64,000 nt of DNA from Aquidulcibacter paucihalophilus (GCA_030285985.1 CP127384.1:372001-436000), one strand, 5' to 3'; shown: positions 27,856-40,908, numbered from the stretch's first letter. Numbers and translations are program-made. Notes: generated from the sequence alone by a model not told the origin.

Positions 27856-28544
27856 CGCTCGGCTGTCCGTTCCACCACCCGGGCGATGAAGGCCACCAGT
27901 TCGCAGCCCATGGTGGGGGTGAAACCGTCCTCATCGGGCGAGCCGAAGGCGCAGATGGCATGGCGGGCGGCGGGTTCCGCGCCGGGGAACTGCGGAGCCA
28001 TGCGGATCAGGGCGACCGACTTCACCTCGGCCTCATTGGCACCGAACAGGTTCAGCCCGTCAAAATTGGGTCCCAGCCAGGTCAGGCCGTGCTCGCCCAG
28101 CAGACCATCGACCCCGTTGGCCTCCAGGCCGCGCCAGCCGAACGGCACGCCGCCGGGCTTCTCCAGGGCGATGGCCGCGCCGGCCAGGCCGAACCGGCCC
28201 TGCGCCACCGCATCGAGCCGGCGGGCCAGATCGGAGGGATTGCGCGCCTCCATCAGGTCGAGCGCCGCCACATGGGTCTGGGTCTGGGCGGCGAAATTGG
28301 CCCGGGCGATGGATTCAATCCGTTTGCGGGCGTCGGCCTCGCGCTCCGCGGCCTCTTCCAGCTTCGTCAGGGCGGCGCGGCCGAACTCCACCACGTTGCG
28401 GCCGTGCGGCTTCAGGCCGATCTCCTCCAGCAGGGACCGGTCGTCCAGCAGGGTCTGGGGGTTGGCCTGCAGCCAGGCGCGGATCTCCGGCCAGTGGGGC
28501 TCGGCCGGCGGAAGCTTCGAAAAGAGGTCAGGCTTGCCGCTCAA
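27837..28544 (-). CDS. DUF484 family protein
   Basis: The 235-residue product has the family pattern: an N-terminal helical segment with RAWLQANPQTLLDD, a coiled region (KLEEAAEREADARKRIES), and a GAF-like C-terminal half. DUF484 genes are conserved directly upstream of xerC in many proteobacteria, as here, but their role in recombination or division is not settled. Confidence 0.88.
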   Translation of the reverse strand: MSGKPDLFSKLPPAEPHWPEIRAWLQANPQTLLDDRSLLEEIGLKPHGRNVVEFGRAALTKLEEAAEREADARKRIESIARANFAAQTQTHVAALDLMEARNPSDLARRLDAVAQGRFGLAGAAIALEKPGGVPFGWRGLEANGVDGLLGEHGLTWLGPNFDGLNLFGANEAEVKSVALIRMAPQFPGAEPAARHAICAFGSPDEDGFTPTMGCELVAFIARVVERTAERWPILN

Positions 28545-28565
28545 AGACCTCTCCTCGAGGTGACA

Positions 28566-29219
28566 CTACAGGATGGACTGGCCCGTCTTGCCCCAGTCCG
28601 CCAGGAAGGCATCAAGCCCCTTGTCGGTTAACGGGTGCTTGACCAGCGCCTTGAAAACGTCGGCCGGGATGGTCGCGGCGTCGGCGCCGGCGACCGCGGC
28701 CGCGCTGACATGGTTCGGATTGCGCAGGGACGCGGCCAGAATCTGCGTGTCGAAGCCGTGCACGTCATACAGCACCCGGATCTCTTCCAGCAGGCCGATG
28801 CCGTCGGCACCGTGGTCTTCCAGCCGGCCGACGAAGGGCGAGATGAAGGTGGCGCCGGCCTTGGCGGCCAGCATGGCCTGGGCGGCCGAGAAGCACAGGG
28901 TGACGTTGGTCCGGATCCCCTTGTCGGCGAAGGCTCGCGCCGCGCGCAGCCCGTCCCAGGTCAGGGGCAGCTTCACCACCACGTTCGGGGCGATGGCGGC
29001 GAGCTTGTCGCCCTCCTTCACCATGGTCTCGAAATCGGTCGCCACGGCCTCGGCGGAGATCGGCCCCTCGACGAGGGCGCAAATCTCGGCGATGACCTCG
29101 GCGATGTTGCGACCGGATTTGGCGATCAGCGAGGGATTGGTGGTGACGCCGTCCACCATGCCGGTGGGGACCATGTCCTTGATGACGGCGACGTCGGCTG
29201 TGTCGAGAAAGAGTTTCAT
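28566..29219 (-). CDS. tal: Transaldolase, small (TalC/FSA-like) type
   Basis: This is the 217-residue decameric-type transaldolase, which transfers dihydroxyacetone units in the pentose phosphate pathway. The Schiff-base lysine is Lys83 in [12 protein letters not shown]. Other family segments are [31 protein letters not shown] and [12 protein letters not shown]. These residues fit transaldolase better than fructose-6-phosphate aldolase, but the sequence alone does not settle this. It is divergent from priA with 30 bp between the starts. Confidence 0.9.
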   Translation of the reverse strand: MKLFLDTADVAVIKDMVPTGMVDGVTTNPSLIAKSGRNIAEVIAEICALVEGPISAEAVATDFETMVKEGDKLAAIAPNVVVKLPLTWDGLRAARAFADKGIRTNVTLCFSAAQAMLAAKAGATFISPFVGRLEDHGADGIGLLEEIRVLYDVHGFDTQILAASLRNPNHVSAAAVAGADAATIPADVFKALVKHPLTDKGLDAFLADWGKTGQSIL

Positions 29220-29249
29220 GAGCGTCTCTCTAGCGGAGCGGACCCGGCG

Positions 29250-31412
29250 GTGAAAGTCGCCAGCGTCCTCATTCCCCTGCCGGTGTCCGAGGCCTTCGAC
29301 TACGAGGTCCCCGAAGGCATGGATGTGACCCGCGGTGATCAGGTCGCCGTGCCACTGGGCCCGCGGCTGATGCGGGGGGTGGTGTCCGAGGCGCGCGAGA
29401 CGACCGGCTCCAACCGGCGGCTCAAGGCGATCGACCATTTGTTGGATGATCCGCGCCTGCCCGAACGCACCGTGGACTTCGTCGAATGGGCCGCGCGCTG
29501 GACGCTCAGCGCGCCCGGCGAGATGGCGGCGGCGGCGTTGAAGGGCCTGCGCGCGCCTCGCCCGCGGCCCGAGCGGCGCGTCCGGCGGGTCGGGGACCGC
29601 GCGCCTGCCAAGCTGACCGCGCCCCGCGCGGCAGTGCTCGAGGCCCTCGGCCAGCGGTCCATGGCCGGGCCGGACCTGGCGCGGGCGGCAGGTGTCTCCT
29701 CCGGCGTGGTCAAGGGGCTGCTCGACGAGGGTGTTCTCGAGGTCATCGAGATCGAGGCGGTCGCCGCCTTCGACCCGCCCGACCCCGATCACGCCCCCGC
29801 GGCGCTCAATCCGGATCAGGCGGCGGCGGCCTCGGCTATGGCTGAAGCCACAATGAAGGGCGGCTTCGCCCCCTTCCTGCTCGACGGGGTCACCGGCTCG
29901 GGCAAGACCGAGGCCTATCTGGAGGCGGCGGCGCGGACCCTGAAGGCCGAGCCGTCGGCGCAGATCCTGATCCTGCTGCCCGAGATCGCCCTGACCCAGG
30001 ACCTGATCGCGCGCATCACCGCCCGTTTCGGCGTTGCGCCGGCCGAGTGGCACTCCGGGGTCGCCCCGCCGCGCCGGCGGCAGGTCTGGGAGGCGGTGGT
30101 CGCCGGCCGCTGCAACATCGTGGTCGGGGCCCGATCGGCCCTGTTCCTGCCGTTCGTCAATCTGCGGCTGCTCGTCGTCGATGAGGAGCACGACGGCTCG
30201 TTCAAACAGGACGAGGGACTGGTCTATCACGGCCGCGACCTGGCCGTGGCACGGGCGCGGATCGAGGGCGCGACGGTGGTGCTGGCCTCGGCCACGCCCT
30301 CGCTGGAGACCCTGTGGAATGCCCATCAGGGCCGCTACGGCTGGCTGAAGCTCGCCGCACGGCACGGGGCGGCGGTCCTGCCCGAGGTCACCCTGCTGGA
30401 TCTGCGACAGTGCCCGCCCGACCCCCAGACCTGGCTGTCCCAGCCCCTGCGCGAAGCCATCGGCGAGACGTTCGCGCGTGGCGAACAGACCCTGCTGTTC
30501 CTGAACCGGCGCGGTTATGCGCCGGTGGTCCTGTGCCGGACCTGCGGTCACCGGATGACGGCACCCGACACCGACAGCTGGCTGGTCGAGCATCGCTACA
30601 CCGGCCGGCTGATCTGCCACCTGACCGGCTTCACCATGGCGCGGCCGAAACTCTGCCCGTCCTGCGGCGCGGTCGACAGCCTGGTCTCGGTCGGGCCCGG
30701 GGTCGAGCGGGTCGAGGAGGAGGTGCGCCAGCTGTTCCCCGAGGCCCGCACGGCGGTGTTCAGCTCCGACACCACGCCTGATGCGAAGTCCGCCCGCGCC
30801 CTGATCCAGCGCATGACCGACGGCGAGATCGACATCCTCGTCGCCACCCAGGCGGCGGCCAAGGGGCACAACTTCCCCCTGCTGACTCTCGTCGGCGTGG
30901 TCGATGCCGACCTCGGTCTGCGGGGCGGCGACCTGCGGGCGGCGGAGCGCACCTTCCAGCTGCTGACCCAGGCCACGGGCCGGGCCGGACGGGCCGACAA
31001 GCCGGGCCGCGCCATCCTGCAGACCTGGACGCCGGAGCATCCGGTGCTGATGGCGCTGGCAGCCGGCGACCGGGACGCCTTCGTCGCCGCCGAACTGGCC
31101 GAGCGAGAGGCCGCCTTCCTGCCACCGTACGGCCGGCTGGCGGCGATCATCCTGTCGAGCGAAAATGCGGTCGCGGTGGAGAAATTGGCGCGGGAATTGG
31201 CCGGTTCGATTCCCAACGCCGAACGCCTGGAAGTCTACGGCCCCGCCGACGCCCCCCTGGCCCTGGTGCGCGGCCGCCGTCGCAAACGCCTGCTGGTCCG
31301 CGCCGACCGCGACGTCGACCTGCAGGGCTTCCTGCGGGCCTGGCTGGCGCGGGTGAAGGTTCCGGGCTCGGTCCGCCTCAGCGTGGACGTGGACCCGTAC
31401 AGTTTCCTGTAG
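29250..31412 (+). CDS. priA: Primosomal protein N' (replication restart helicase PriA)
   Basis: PriA recognises stalled forks and reloads the replicative helicase. The 720-residue product has an N-terminal 3'-end-binding domain ([16 protein letters not shown]), Walker [12 protein letters not shown], and a DEAH-type Walker B VVDEEHD. The zinc-binding module is built from cysteine pairs ([15 protein letters not shown]), and helicase motif VI is readable in [13 protein letters not shown]. Translation starts at GTG 29250. An open frame extends upstream across the transaldolase gene but is not coding there. Confidence 0.95.
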   Translation: MKVASVLIPLPVSEAFDYEVPEGMDVTRGDQVAVPLGPRLMRGVVSEARETTGSNRRLKAIDHLLDDPRLPERTVDFVEWAARWTLSAPGEMAAAALKGLRAPRPRPERRVRRVGDRAPAKLTAPRAAVLEALGQRSMAGPDLARAAGVSSGVVKGLLDEGVLEVIEIEAVAAFDPPDPDHAPAALNPDQAAAASAMAEATMKGGFAPFLLDGVTGSGKTEAYLEAAARTLKAEPSAQILILLPEIALTQDLIARITARFGVAPAEWHSGVAPPRRRQVWEAVVAGRCNIVVGARSALFLPFVNLRLLVVDEEHDGSFKQDEGLVYHGRDLAVARARIEGATVVLASATPSLETLWNAHQGRYGWLKLAARHGAAVLPEVTLLDLRQCPPDPQTWLSQPLREAIGETFARGEQTLLFLNRRGYAPVVLCRTCGHRMTAPDTDSWLVEHRYTGRLICHLTGFTMARPKLCPSCGAVDSLVSVGPGVERVEEEVRQLFPEARTAVFSSDTTPDAKSARALIQRMTDGEIDILVATQAAAKGHNFPLLTLVGVVDADLGLRGGDLRAAERTFQLLTQATGRAGRADKPGRAILQTWTPEHPVLMALAAGDRDAFVAAELAEREAAFLPPYGRLAAIILSSENAVAVEKLARELAGSIPNAERLEVYGPADAPLALVRGRRRKRLLVRADRDVDLQGFLRAWLARVKVPGSVRLSVDVDPYSFL

Positions 31413-31413
31413 G

Positions 31414-31456
31414 GGGCGCTAACGCTCGCGACGCGGTCGCTCGCTGCTTGAGCGCG
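31414..31456. repeat. Dispersed covarying hairpin repeat, copy 2
   Basis: The copy reads GGGCGCTAACGCTCG, then CGAC-GCG-GTCG, then CTCGCTGCTTGAGCGC. Outer arms GCGCT and AGCGC can also pair. It begins immediately after the priA stop codon. Confidence 0.75.
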
Positions 31457-31563
31457 GGTTGGCGTTCCGGGCATGCGCGAAGCGCCAGGCCGCGTCGGAT
31501 CGACAAGGCGGAGCCTTGTGACGGCGGCCCAACAAGAACAAGCGCTGGCCTCGCGTAGCGAGG

Positions 31564-32355
31564 CTAGCGCGGCCCCGTCAGCCGGATCTCGAACAGTTTC
31601 GGCCAGTTCTTGCCGGTCACGAACAGCCGGCGGCCCTCCGGGTCCCAGGCGATGCCGTTCAGGACCGCGTCGGTCGGGTCCAGCCCGCTGCGGTCCGGCA
31701 TCAGTTCGGTCAGGTCGATGATGCCCGTGATCGCCCCCGTCGTCGGGTTGATACGGACGATAAAGTCTGTCTGCCACAGGTTGGCGAAGACCTCGCCCTC
31801 GATCCACTCCAGCTCGTTGATCCGGCCGACCGGTCGGCCCTGCAGGGTGACGGGCACGCGGCCGGTCTCGGCCAGGGTCGCCGGATCGAGGAAGCGCAGC
31901 GCCGCGGTCCCGTCGGACAGGATCAGGCGCGTCGTGTCGTGGGTCAGGCCCCAGCCCTCGCCCGCATAGGTGAACTGGCCTTCGGGCTCGAGCGTCGCGG
32001 GGTCCCAGATGAAGCCCTTGCCACCCTTCCAGGTCAGGGTCAGGACGCGGTCGCCGACCGCGGTCAGCCCCTCACCGAAATATTCCTCGTCCAGCTGGCG
32101 CTGCTGCAGGACGACGCCGTCCTCCAGCCGGACGCGCCGGACCGTCGAGGGATAGCGGCCGGTGCTTTCCAGAAGCTCGCCGTTCCTGAACACCAGTCCC
32201 TGGGTGAAGGCCTCCGGGTCGTGCGGATAGGCGCGCACGACCTCGAAGCCATAGACGGGCACGGGCGTGACCGGGGCCGCGGGCGCTGCTGTCGACTGCG
32301 CCGCCGCCGGAACCGGCACCAGCAGCAGGGCGAACAGGAGCGCCGCGACCCTCAT
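31564..32355 (-). CDS. Glutaminyl-peptide cyclotransferase (glutamine cyclotransferase)
   Basis: This 263-residue exported protein has a signal peptide (MRVAALLFALLLVPVPAAA). The family (plant-type glutaminyl cyclase, a five-bladed propeller) converts N-terminal glutamine to pyroglutamate. Diagnostic segments are YPHDPEAFTQGLVF, ESTGRYPSTVRRV, LTWKGGKGF, YAGEGWGLTHD, INELEWIEGEVFANLWQTD and the ending LNGIAWDPEGRRLFVTGKNWPKLFEI. It follows terC by two bases, so they are cotranscribed. Confidence 0.92.
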   Translation of the reverse strand: MRVAALLFALLLVPVPAAAQSTAAPAAPVTPVPVYGFEVVRAYPHDPEAFTQGLVFRNGELLESTGRYPSTVRRVRLEDGVVLQQRQLDEEYFGEGLTAVGDRVLTLTWKGGKGFIWDPATLEPEGQFTYAGEGWGLTHDTTRLILSDGTAALRFLDPATLAETGRVPVTLQGRPVGRINELEWIEGEVFANLWQTDFIVRINPTTGAITGIIDLTELMPDRSGLDPTDAVLNGIAWDPEGRRLFVTGKNWPKLFEIRLTGPR

Positions 32356-32357
32356 GA

Positions 32358-33164
32358 TCAGATGCCCGGCTCGGCGGTCTCCGCCTTGTTGAGGCTGGCC
32401 AGGCGCGCCTCGGCGGCAGCGGCCTTCTTCACCTGTGCCCTGCGCGAGACCATGTTCAGACCCTCGACCGCGGCGGAGAACGCCATGGCCGTATAGATAT
32501 AGCCCTTGGGCACATGCGCCCCGAAGCCCTCGGCGATCAGCACCATGCCGATCATCAGCAGGAAGCCGAGGGCCAGCATGACCACGGTCGGGTTCTCGTT
32601 GATGAAGTTTGCCAGCGGGTCGGCGGCCAGCAGCATGACCGCGACGGCGACCAGCACGGCCACGACCATGATCGGCAGGTGGTCGGTCATGCCGACGGCG
32701 GTCAGGATCGAGTCGATCGAGAACACCAGGTCCAGCAGGATGATCTGGAAAATGGCCGAGCCGACGTTGGAGATGACCATGTCGGTCTTGTCCTTCTCCA
32801 GCATGTCATCGCTCTTGGAGTGATCGACGCTGTGATGGATCTCCTTGGTCGCCTTCCAGAGCAGGAACAGGCCGCCCGCGATCAGGATCATGTCCTTCCA
32901 GGAGAAGGCGTTGTCCATGACGGTAAAGACCGGCGCGGTCAGGCTGACGATCCAGGCGATCATCGACAGCAGGGCCAGGCGCATGATCAGGGCCAGCGAG
33001 ATGCCGATGCGGCGAACCCGTTGCCGGTGCTCTGGCGGCAGCTTGTTCGACAGGATCGAGATGAAGATCAGATTGTCGATCCCCAGCACGACTTCCATGA
33101 CGACGAGGGTGATAAGGGCGGCCCAGGCGGCCGGGTCGGACAGGAGTGCGGTAATTTCGGTCAT
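32358..33164 (-). CDS. TerC-family integral membrane protein
   Basis: The 268-residue product has about seven transmembrane helices. It carries the TerC-family acidic membrane motifs [11 protein letters not shown] and [16 protein letters not shown], which probably bind metal ions. The loop [14 protein letters not shown] lies between the halves. Members export or handle Mn or other metals, or contribute to tellurite resistance; the role here is not known. I looked for a manganese (yybP-ykoY) riboswitch upstream and did not find one. Confidence 0.9.
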   Translation of the reverse strand: MTEITALLSDPAAWAALITLVVMEVVLGIDNLIFISILSNKLPPEHRQRVRRIGISLALIMRLALLSMIAWIVSLTAPVFTVMDNAFSWKDMILIAGGLFLLWKATKEIHHSVDHSKSDDMLEKDKTDMVISNVGSAIFQIILLDLVFSIDSILTAVGMTDHLPIMVVAVLVAVAVMLLAADPLANFINENPTVVMLALGFLLMIGMVLIAEGFGAHVPKGYIYTAMAFSAAVEGLNMVSRRAQVKKAAAAEARLASLNKAETAEPGI

Positions 33165-33314
33165 GTGCCTTGGGATATGCCAGCCGGGAACGTCGCGCCA
33201 GAATTTTCCGTAGGGGAAGGGCGCGGCAGGGCGCCGCGCCGGAACAGCCCACTGGACCCGGCTGCCGGGCTCGCCTAGCCAGAAAGGAACTGCATTCGTT
33301 CTGTCAGGTGAAGC

Positions 33315-34259
33315 GTGCCCTCAGGTCTTGCCGCCCTTCTCGACGACGTCGCCGCGATCGCCAAAATGGCGGCCGCCTCGGTCGATGACGTGTCCGCCGC
33401 CGCCGGCCGCGCCGGCGTCAAGGCCGCCGGGGTCGTGGTTGACGACGCTGCGGTGACGCCCGGCTATGCGATGGGCTTCTCACCCCAGCGCGAGCTGCCC
33501 ATCATCGGCAAGATCGCCATCGGGTCGCTGAAGAACAAATTCCTGATTCTCCTGCCCGGGGCCCTGCTGATCAGCGCCTTTGCGCCCTGGGCCCTGACGC
33601 CGCTGCTCATGATGGGCGGTGCCTATCTCTGTTTCGAGGCGTCCGAGAAGATCTGGGAAAAGCTGGCGGGCCATGACCATGGCGAGATCGCGCCGGACGA
33701 ACTGGCCCTGTCGTCCGAAGAGCAGGAAAAGAAGATGGTGGGCTCGGCCATCCGCACCGACCTGATCCTTTCGGCCGAGATCACCGCCATCGCCCTGGCC
33801 GACCTGGCCGAACGTCCGCTGGCGACCCAGGCGGCGGCCCTGGCCGTGGTCGGACTGCTGATCACTGTGGCGGTCTACGGTGCGGTCGCGTTGATCGTGA
33901 AGATGGACGATATCGGCCTGCATCTGGCGGAGCGCCGCCTGGCTTCAACCCGCGCCCTCGGGCGAGGCCTGGTTCGCGCCATGCCGATGGTGCTCGCCGC
34001 GCTGGCGACGATCGGCACCGGGGCCATGCTGTGGGTCGGCGGCGGGATTCTGGTCCACGGCCTGCACGAATACCATCTCGATCTCCTGCCCGGCCTGATC
34101 GAGGGTCTGGGACACGCCGCCGGGCAGGTTCCGCTCATCGGCCCCGTAACGGGATGGCTGGTGACGGCCTCGGCCTCGGCGATCGTCGGGCTTGTGACCG
34201 GCGGGGTGATCGTGGCGATCCTGCACGTCATCCCCCGCGGCAAGCGCCCCGCCCACTGA
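33315..34259 (+). CDS. DUF808 (YedI-type) membrane protein
   Basis: The 314-residue product starts at GTG 33315 ([13 protein letters not shown]). It matches the DUF808 family: [19 protein letters not shown], then [29 protein letters not shown] and [11 protein letters not shown]. It has about five transmembrane helices. The biochemical role of the family is unknown. It precedes the ATP synthase cluster but is separated from it by a 200-bp leader. Confidence 0.88.
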   Translation: MPSGLAALLDDVAAIAKMAAASVDDVSAAAGRAGVKAAGVVVDDAAVTPGYAMGFSPQRELPIIGKIAIGSLKNKFLILLPGALLISAFAPWALTPLLMMGGAYLCFEASEKIWEKLAGHDHGEIAPDELALSSEEQEKKMVGSAIRTDLILSAEITAIALADLAERPLATQAAALAVVGLLITVAVYGAVALIVKMDDIGLHLAERRLASTRALGRGLVRAMPMVLAALATIGTGAMLWVGGGILVHGLHEYHLDLLPGLIEGLGHAAGQVPLIGPVTGWLVTASASAIVGLVTGGVIVAILHVIPRGKRPAH

Positions 34260-34347
34260 CAAGGTGCGGCAATCAGACGGACTGCGACCCGCCGCCTCGG
34301 TTGCGGTCGGGGGGTTACGATGCTATCAGGCGCCCGGCTGAGCCGGA

Positions 34348-34393
34348 GGGCGCGTTGCAAGACGCGTCCCCCAAGTGCTTTCTCAAAGCATTT
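34348..34393 (+). promoter_or_regulatory. Tandem hairpins in the atp operon leader
   Basis: Two adjacent hairpins lie 70-115 bp upstream of atpH. The first is GGGCGCGT paired with ACGCGTCCC (one bulge, loop TGCAAG, 34348-34370). The second is AAGTGCTTT paired with AAAGCATTT (loop CTC, 34373-34393). They could act as an attenuator or stabilise the mRNA 5' end. Promoter elements for the operon were not identified with confidence in the 202-bp spacer. Confidence 0.5.
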
Positions 34394-34461
34394 CAGACCT
34401 TTGACTGGCGCGGACACGCCGCCGGTCGCCAACCCGAACGCTAACCGCGCGGACATGACTA

Positions 34462-35016
34462 GTGGCTGACGACTACAGGACGACGGAAGTCGGCGAGCGC
34501 TACGCACAGGCGCTGTTCGACCTTGCTGATGAAACGGGCGCCCTGGAGGCGGTTCGCGCCGACCTGGCCTCGCTGCGCGCGGCCTGGAACGAGAGCGCTG
34601 ACCTGCGCCGTCTGGCACAGTCGCCGGTGATCGCCGCCGAGGACCAGCAGAAGGGTCTGACCGCCATCGCCGACAAGGCGAAGTTCAACGGTGTGACGAA
34701 GAATTTCCTCGGTCTGCTGGCCCAGAACGGCCGCTCGCGCGATCTGACCGCCGTCATCGCCGGTTTCGACCTGCTGTACGCGAAGAAGACCGGCGTGGTC
34801 GCCGCCGAGGTCGTCTCGGCCCAGCCGCTGACCGCCGCCCAGATGAAGTCCATCCAGTCGGCGCTGCGCGCCTCGCTGGGCAAGGATCCCGAAATGACCG
34901 CCCGCGTCGATCCGTCGATCCTGGGCGGCCTCAAGGTCAAGGTCGGCTCGAAACTCTTCGACGCCTCGCTGAAGACCAAGCTCGACCAGATGAAGTTTGC
35001 CCTGAAGCGCGCGTAA
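34462..35016 (+). CDS. atpH: ATP synthase F1 subunit delta
   Basis: Subunit delta links the F1 head to the F0 b-subunit stalk. The 184-residue product starts at GTG 34462 (VADDYRTTEVGERYAQALFDLA). It has the conserved LGLLAQNGR segment and the C-terminal signature DPSILGGLKVKVGSKLFDASLKTKL. It is first in atpHAGDC; the F0 genes are elsewhere, as is usual in alphaproteobacteria. Confidence 0.95.
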   Translation: MADDYRTTEVGERYAQALFDLADETGALEAVRADLASLRAAWNESADLRRLAQSPVIAAEDQQKGLTAIADKAKFNGVTKNFLGLLAQNGRSRDLTAVIAGFDLLYAKKTGVVAAEVVSAQPLTAAQMKSIQSALRASLGKDPEMTARVDPSILGGLKVKVGSKLFDASLKTKLDQMKFALKRA

Positions 35017-35061
35017 GCGCGCTGACCCACCAGAATTCAACGCGCCCGACCGGCGCGCTGA

Positions 35062-36621
<1,560 letters not shown>

Positions 36622-36653
36622 GACCGGACCGGATAGCGAGAAAGTAGCGCCGG

Positions 36654-39150
<2,497 letters not shown>

Positions 39151-39153
39151 TCC

Positions 39154-39423
39154 ATGGCCGGCAAGCTCAGCTTCTCGCTGGTGTCGCCTGAGCGCGAGGT
39201 CTTCAACGGCCTCGTCGACCAGGTCGACGCGCCCGGCGTCGAGGGCGACTTCGGCGTTCTCGCCGATCACGCACCCTTCATGACCGCCCTGCGCGAAGGC
39301 GTCGTCACGGTCATCGACGGCGGTTCGCGCCGCCAGTTCGAGGTCCATGGCGGTTTCGCCGACGTGACCCCGGCCGGCCTGACAATCCTGGCCGAACAGG
39401 CCTCGGAAGTCGCGGCGGCCTAA
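39154..39423 (+). CDS. atpC: ATP synthase F1 subunit epsilon
   Basis: The 89-residue product contains the beta-sandwich domain of epsilon (KLSFSLVSPEREVFNG, VDAPGVEGDFGVLADHAPFM). It ends before the C-terminal helical hairpin, so the inhibitory helices found in longer epsilon subunits are missing. Short epsilon subunits occur in other Caulobacterales. It begins three bases after atpD stops. Confidence 0.95.
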   Translation: MAGKLSFSLVSPEREVFNGLVDQVDAPGVEGDFGVLADHAPFMTALREGVVTVIDGGSRRQFEVHGGFADVTPAGLTILAEQASEVAAA

Positions 39424-39430
39424 GGCCCTT

Positions 39431-39630
39431 GTCATCCCGGACGCGGCGCAGCCGCGATCCGGGACGCGCCTGCTCCAGCATCTCTCCTCCCGGAAGGCGC
39501 GCAGCGACTGTCCGGGAGCAGGGTTGAACCTTCCCGGATCCCGGTTCAGCTCTTCGAGCTGCCCGGGATTTTCTCTTTTTGGGCCGCGCCCCGTCCCGGC
39601 CCTACGCTTCGCTTCGGCCGGGATGACAAG
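39431..39630. repeat. Cluster of four CCCGG-stem hairpins (REP-like)
   Basis: Four successive hairpins share CCCGG/CCGGG stems. The first is at 39436-39463, a near-perfect 12-bp stem; the second at 39487-39518; the third at 39540-39567; the fourth begins near 39594 and ends with GGGATGAC. The outermost GTCATCCCGG (39431) and CCGGGATGAC are inverted copies, so the unit is bounded by inverted ends. The composition matches the common VIPAEA-type extragenic repeats of this group. Confidence 0.65.
39540..39580 (+). terminator. Terminator of the atp operon
   Basis: An outer stem CCCGG/CCGGG encloses an inner stem AGCTC-TTC-GAGCT. The hairpin is followed by ATTTTCTCTTTTT. Confidence 0.75.
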
Positions 39631-39680
39631 GTATGCGGACCTTGACCCTCCCGACGGGTGCCCTAGATAGCCCCTGCAGA

Positions 39681-39757
39681 CGAGGCCACGTCCTCGCCCC
39701 GGCGATCCTGGATCGCGGGCAAAGTCCGGGACGGCCCGGCCCTTTGCACGGAGGGCC
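39681..39757 (+). promoter_or_regulatory. Structured leader of the sugE/gdx-type gene, riboswitch candidate
   Basis: Three hairpins lie in a row before the SMR exporter gene. The first is CGAGG-CCACGT-CCTCG (39681-39696). The second is GCGATC-CTG-GATCGC (39702-39707 with 39711-39716). The third is CCGGG-ACGG-CCCGG (39726-39739), whose ACGG tetraloop fits the ACGR loops of guanidine-II (mini-ykkC) riboswitches. An alternative helix GGCCC/GGGCC (39738-39742 with 39753-39757) would sequester the GGAGG ribosome site and excludes the third hairpin. The first loop is ACGT and not ACGR, so the class assignment is tentative. Confidence 0.4.
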
Positions 39758-39760
39758 TTC

Positions 39761-40081
39761 ATGGCCTGGACCTATCTCATCATCGCCGGCCTGCTCGAGA
39801 TCGTGTGGGCCTACTTCATGAAGCAGTCGGACGGCTTCACCCGTCTGTGGCCCAGCGTGGCGACCCTGGCTTTCATGGGGGCCAGTTTCGGCCTGCTGGC
39901 GCTGGCCATGAAATCCCTGCCCATGGGCTCGGCCTATATGGTCTGGACCGGTATCGGCGCGGTCGGCGCCTTCATCGTCGGCGTGGTCTTCCTGCAGGAA
40001 CATCTCAGCCTGTGGCGGGTGCTGGCGGCCTTGCTGATCGTCAGCGGGATCGTCCTCATGCGTCTGGCGCCCAGCCAGTAG
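39761..40081 (+). CDS. sugE: SMR-family exporter, SugE/Gdx (guanidinium) type
   Basis: The 106-residue product has four transmembrane helices. The essential membrane glutamate is in the first helix (IAGLLEIVWAYFMK, Glu13). The segments MKSLPMGSAYMVWTGIGAVGAF and the tryptophan after the glutamate are characteristic of the SugE/Gdx subgroup, which exports guanidinium, and not of broad EmrE-type multidrug pumps. The structured leader supports this reading. A DUF1272 gene follows by 18 bp. Confidence 0.9.
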   Translation: MAWTYLIIAGLLEIVWAYFMKQSDGFTRLWPSVATLAFMGASFGLLALAMKSLPMGSAYMVWTGIGAVGAFIVGVVFLQEHLSLWRVLAALLIVSGIVLMRLAPSQ

Positions 40082-40099
40082 CGGCGTTAGCCTCGGGCC

Positions 40100-40345
40100 A
40101 TGCTCGAGCTTCGACCCAACTGCGAATGCTGTGACCGCGACCTGCCGTTCGACAGTGTCGAGGCCCGCATCTGCACCTTCGAATGCACCTTCTGCGCCGA
40201 TTGCGTGGACGGCGTGCTCAAGGGTGTCTGCCCCAACTGCGGCGGCGGGTTCAGCGCAAGACCGCTCCGGCCGGCGCATCTGATGGCGAAATATCCGGCC
40301 TCGACGAAGCGGGTGCTCAAGCCGCAGGGCTGCGCGGCCGCCTAG
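40100..40345 (+). CDS. DUF1272 zinc-binding-like protein
   Basis: This is an 81-residue protein with closely spaced cysteine pairs: CECC near the N-terminus, CTFCADC in the middle, and CPNCGGG. The conserved start MLELRPNCECCDRDLP is typical of DUF1272. It probably binds zinc. It is likely cotranscribed with the SMR exporter gene, and its last four bases overlap the convergent rppH gene. Confidence 0.88.
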   Translation: MLELRPNCECCDRDLPFDSVEARICTFECTFCADCVDGVLKGVCPNCGGGFSARPLRPAHLMAKYPASTKRVLKPQGCAAA

Positions 40346-40812
40346 ACCACCAGCGGCGCGAATACGGCCACGACCTGCTCGTACGAGGCCCGTTTGAACG
40401 GCACGATCAGATCGGGCGCGTCACTGAGCGGCCCCCAGCGCCAGGCGTCGAACTCGATCTCCTCATAGGCCTCGAGGTCGATCTCGGACTCCTCGCCGGT
40501 GAAGCGGAAGGCGAACCACTGCTGCTTCTGGCCGGCCCAGCCGCGCGCCTGTTTCGACCCGCCGTAGTCGGGCGGGAAGTCGTAGGCGATCCATTCTTCG
40601 GTGCGGGCGATCAGTTCGACAGAGACGACACCGGTCTCCTCGGCCAGCTCACGCCGGGCGGCGGCCTCAAGGTCCTCGCCCTCATCGACCCCGCCCTGCG
40701 GGAACTGCCAGGCGTGAGTGTTCCCGCTCCCGGCGCGACGCCCGTACCAGACGCGCCCGTCCGGATGGAACAGCACGACGCCGACATTGGGGCGGTAGCG
40801 GGAGAGGTCCAT
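40342..40812 (-). CDS. rppH: RNA pyrophosphohydrolase RppH
   Basis: RppH removes pyrophosphate from the 5' end of mRNA to start decay. The 156-residue product has the start YRPNVGVVLFHPDGRVWYGRR, the W-FPQGG segment and the Nudix box GGVDEGEDLEAAARRELAEETG-type helix with all catalytic glutamates. Length is normal for alphaproteobacterial RppH. An inverted repeat lies just upstream of its start. Confidence 0.93.
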   Translation of the reverse strand: MDLSRYRPNVGVVLFHPDGRVWYGRRAGSGNTHAWQFPQGGVDEGEDLEAAARRELAEETGVVSVELIARTEEWIAYDFPPDYGGSKQARGWAGQKQQWFAFRFTGEESEIDLEAYEEIEFDAWRWGPLSDAPDLIVPFKRASYEQVVAVFAPLVV

Positions 40813-40815
40813 GGG

Positions 40816-40908
40816 AGGGCTTAGGTCTTAGGAGTTAGGGTGAGCAGGGGACTTCTAGCAGGTCGCCGGGTGGCCGCCCTACTGCCTAATTCCCAAGACC
40901 CAAGCCCT
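40816..40908. repeat. Inverted repeat between rppH and the deacetylase-like gene
   Basis: A 24-bp arm at 40816-40839 pairs with 40885-40908 at 20 of 24 positions (arms of the type AGGGCTTAGGTCTTAGG). The loop is 45 nt. The element fills the whole spacer up to the stop codon of the upstream gene, so it could be a terminator for that gene or a small dispersed element. Confidence 0.6.

Noticed and set aside
28635..29249. Upstream in-frame extension of priA
   Set aside because: It runs antisense through the transaldolase gene; the PriA fold begins right at the GTG 29250.
33165..33314. Possible manganese riboswitch before the TerC gene
   Set aside because: TerC genes can carry yybP-ykoY leaders, but the conserved core of that motif is not present on the minus strand here.
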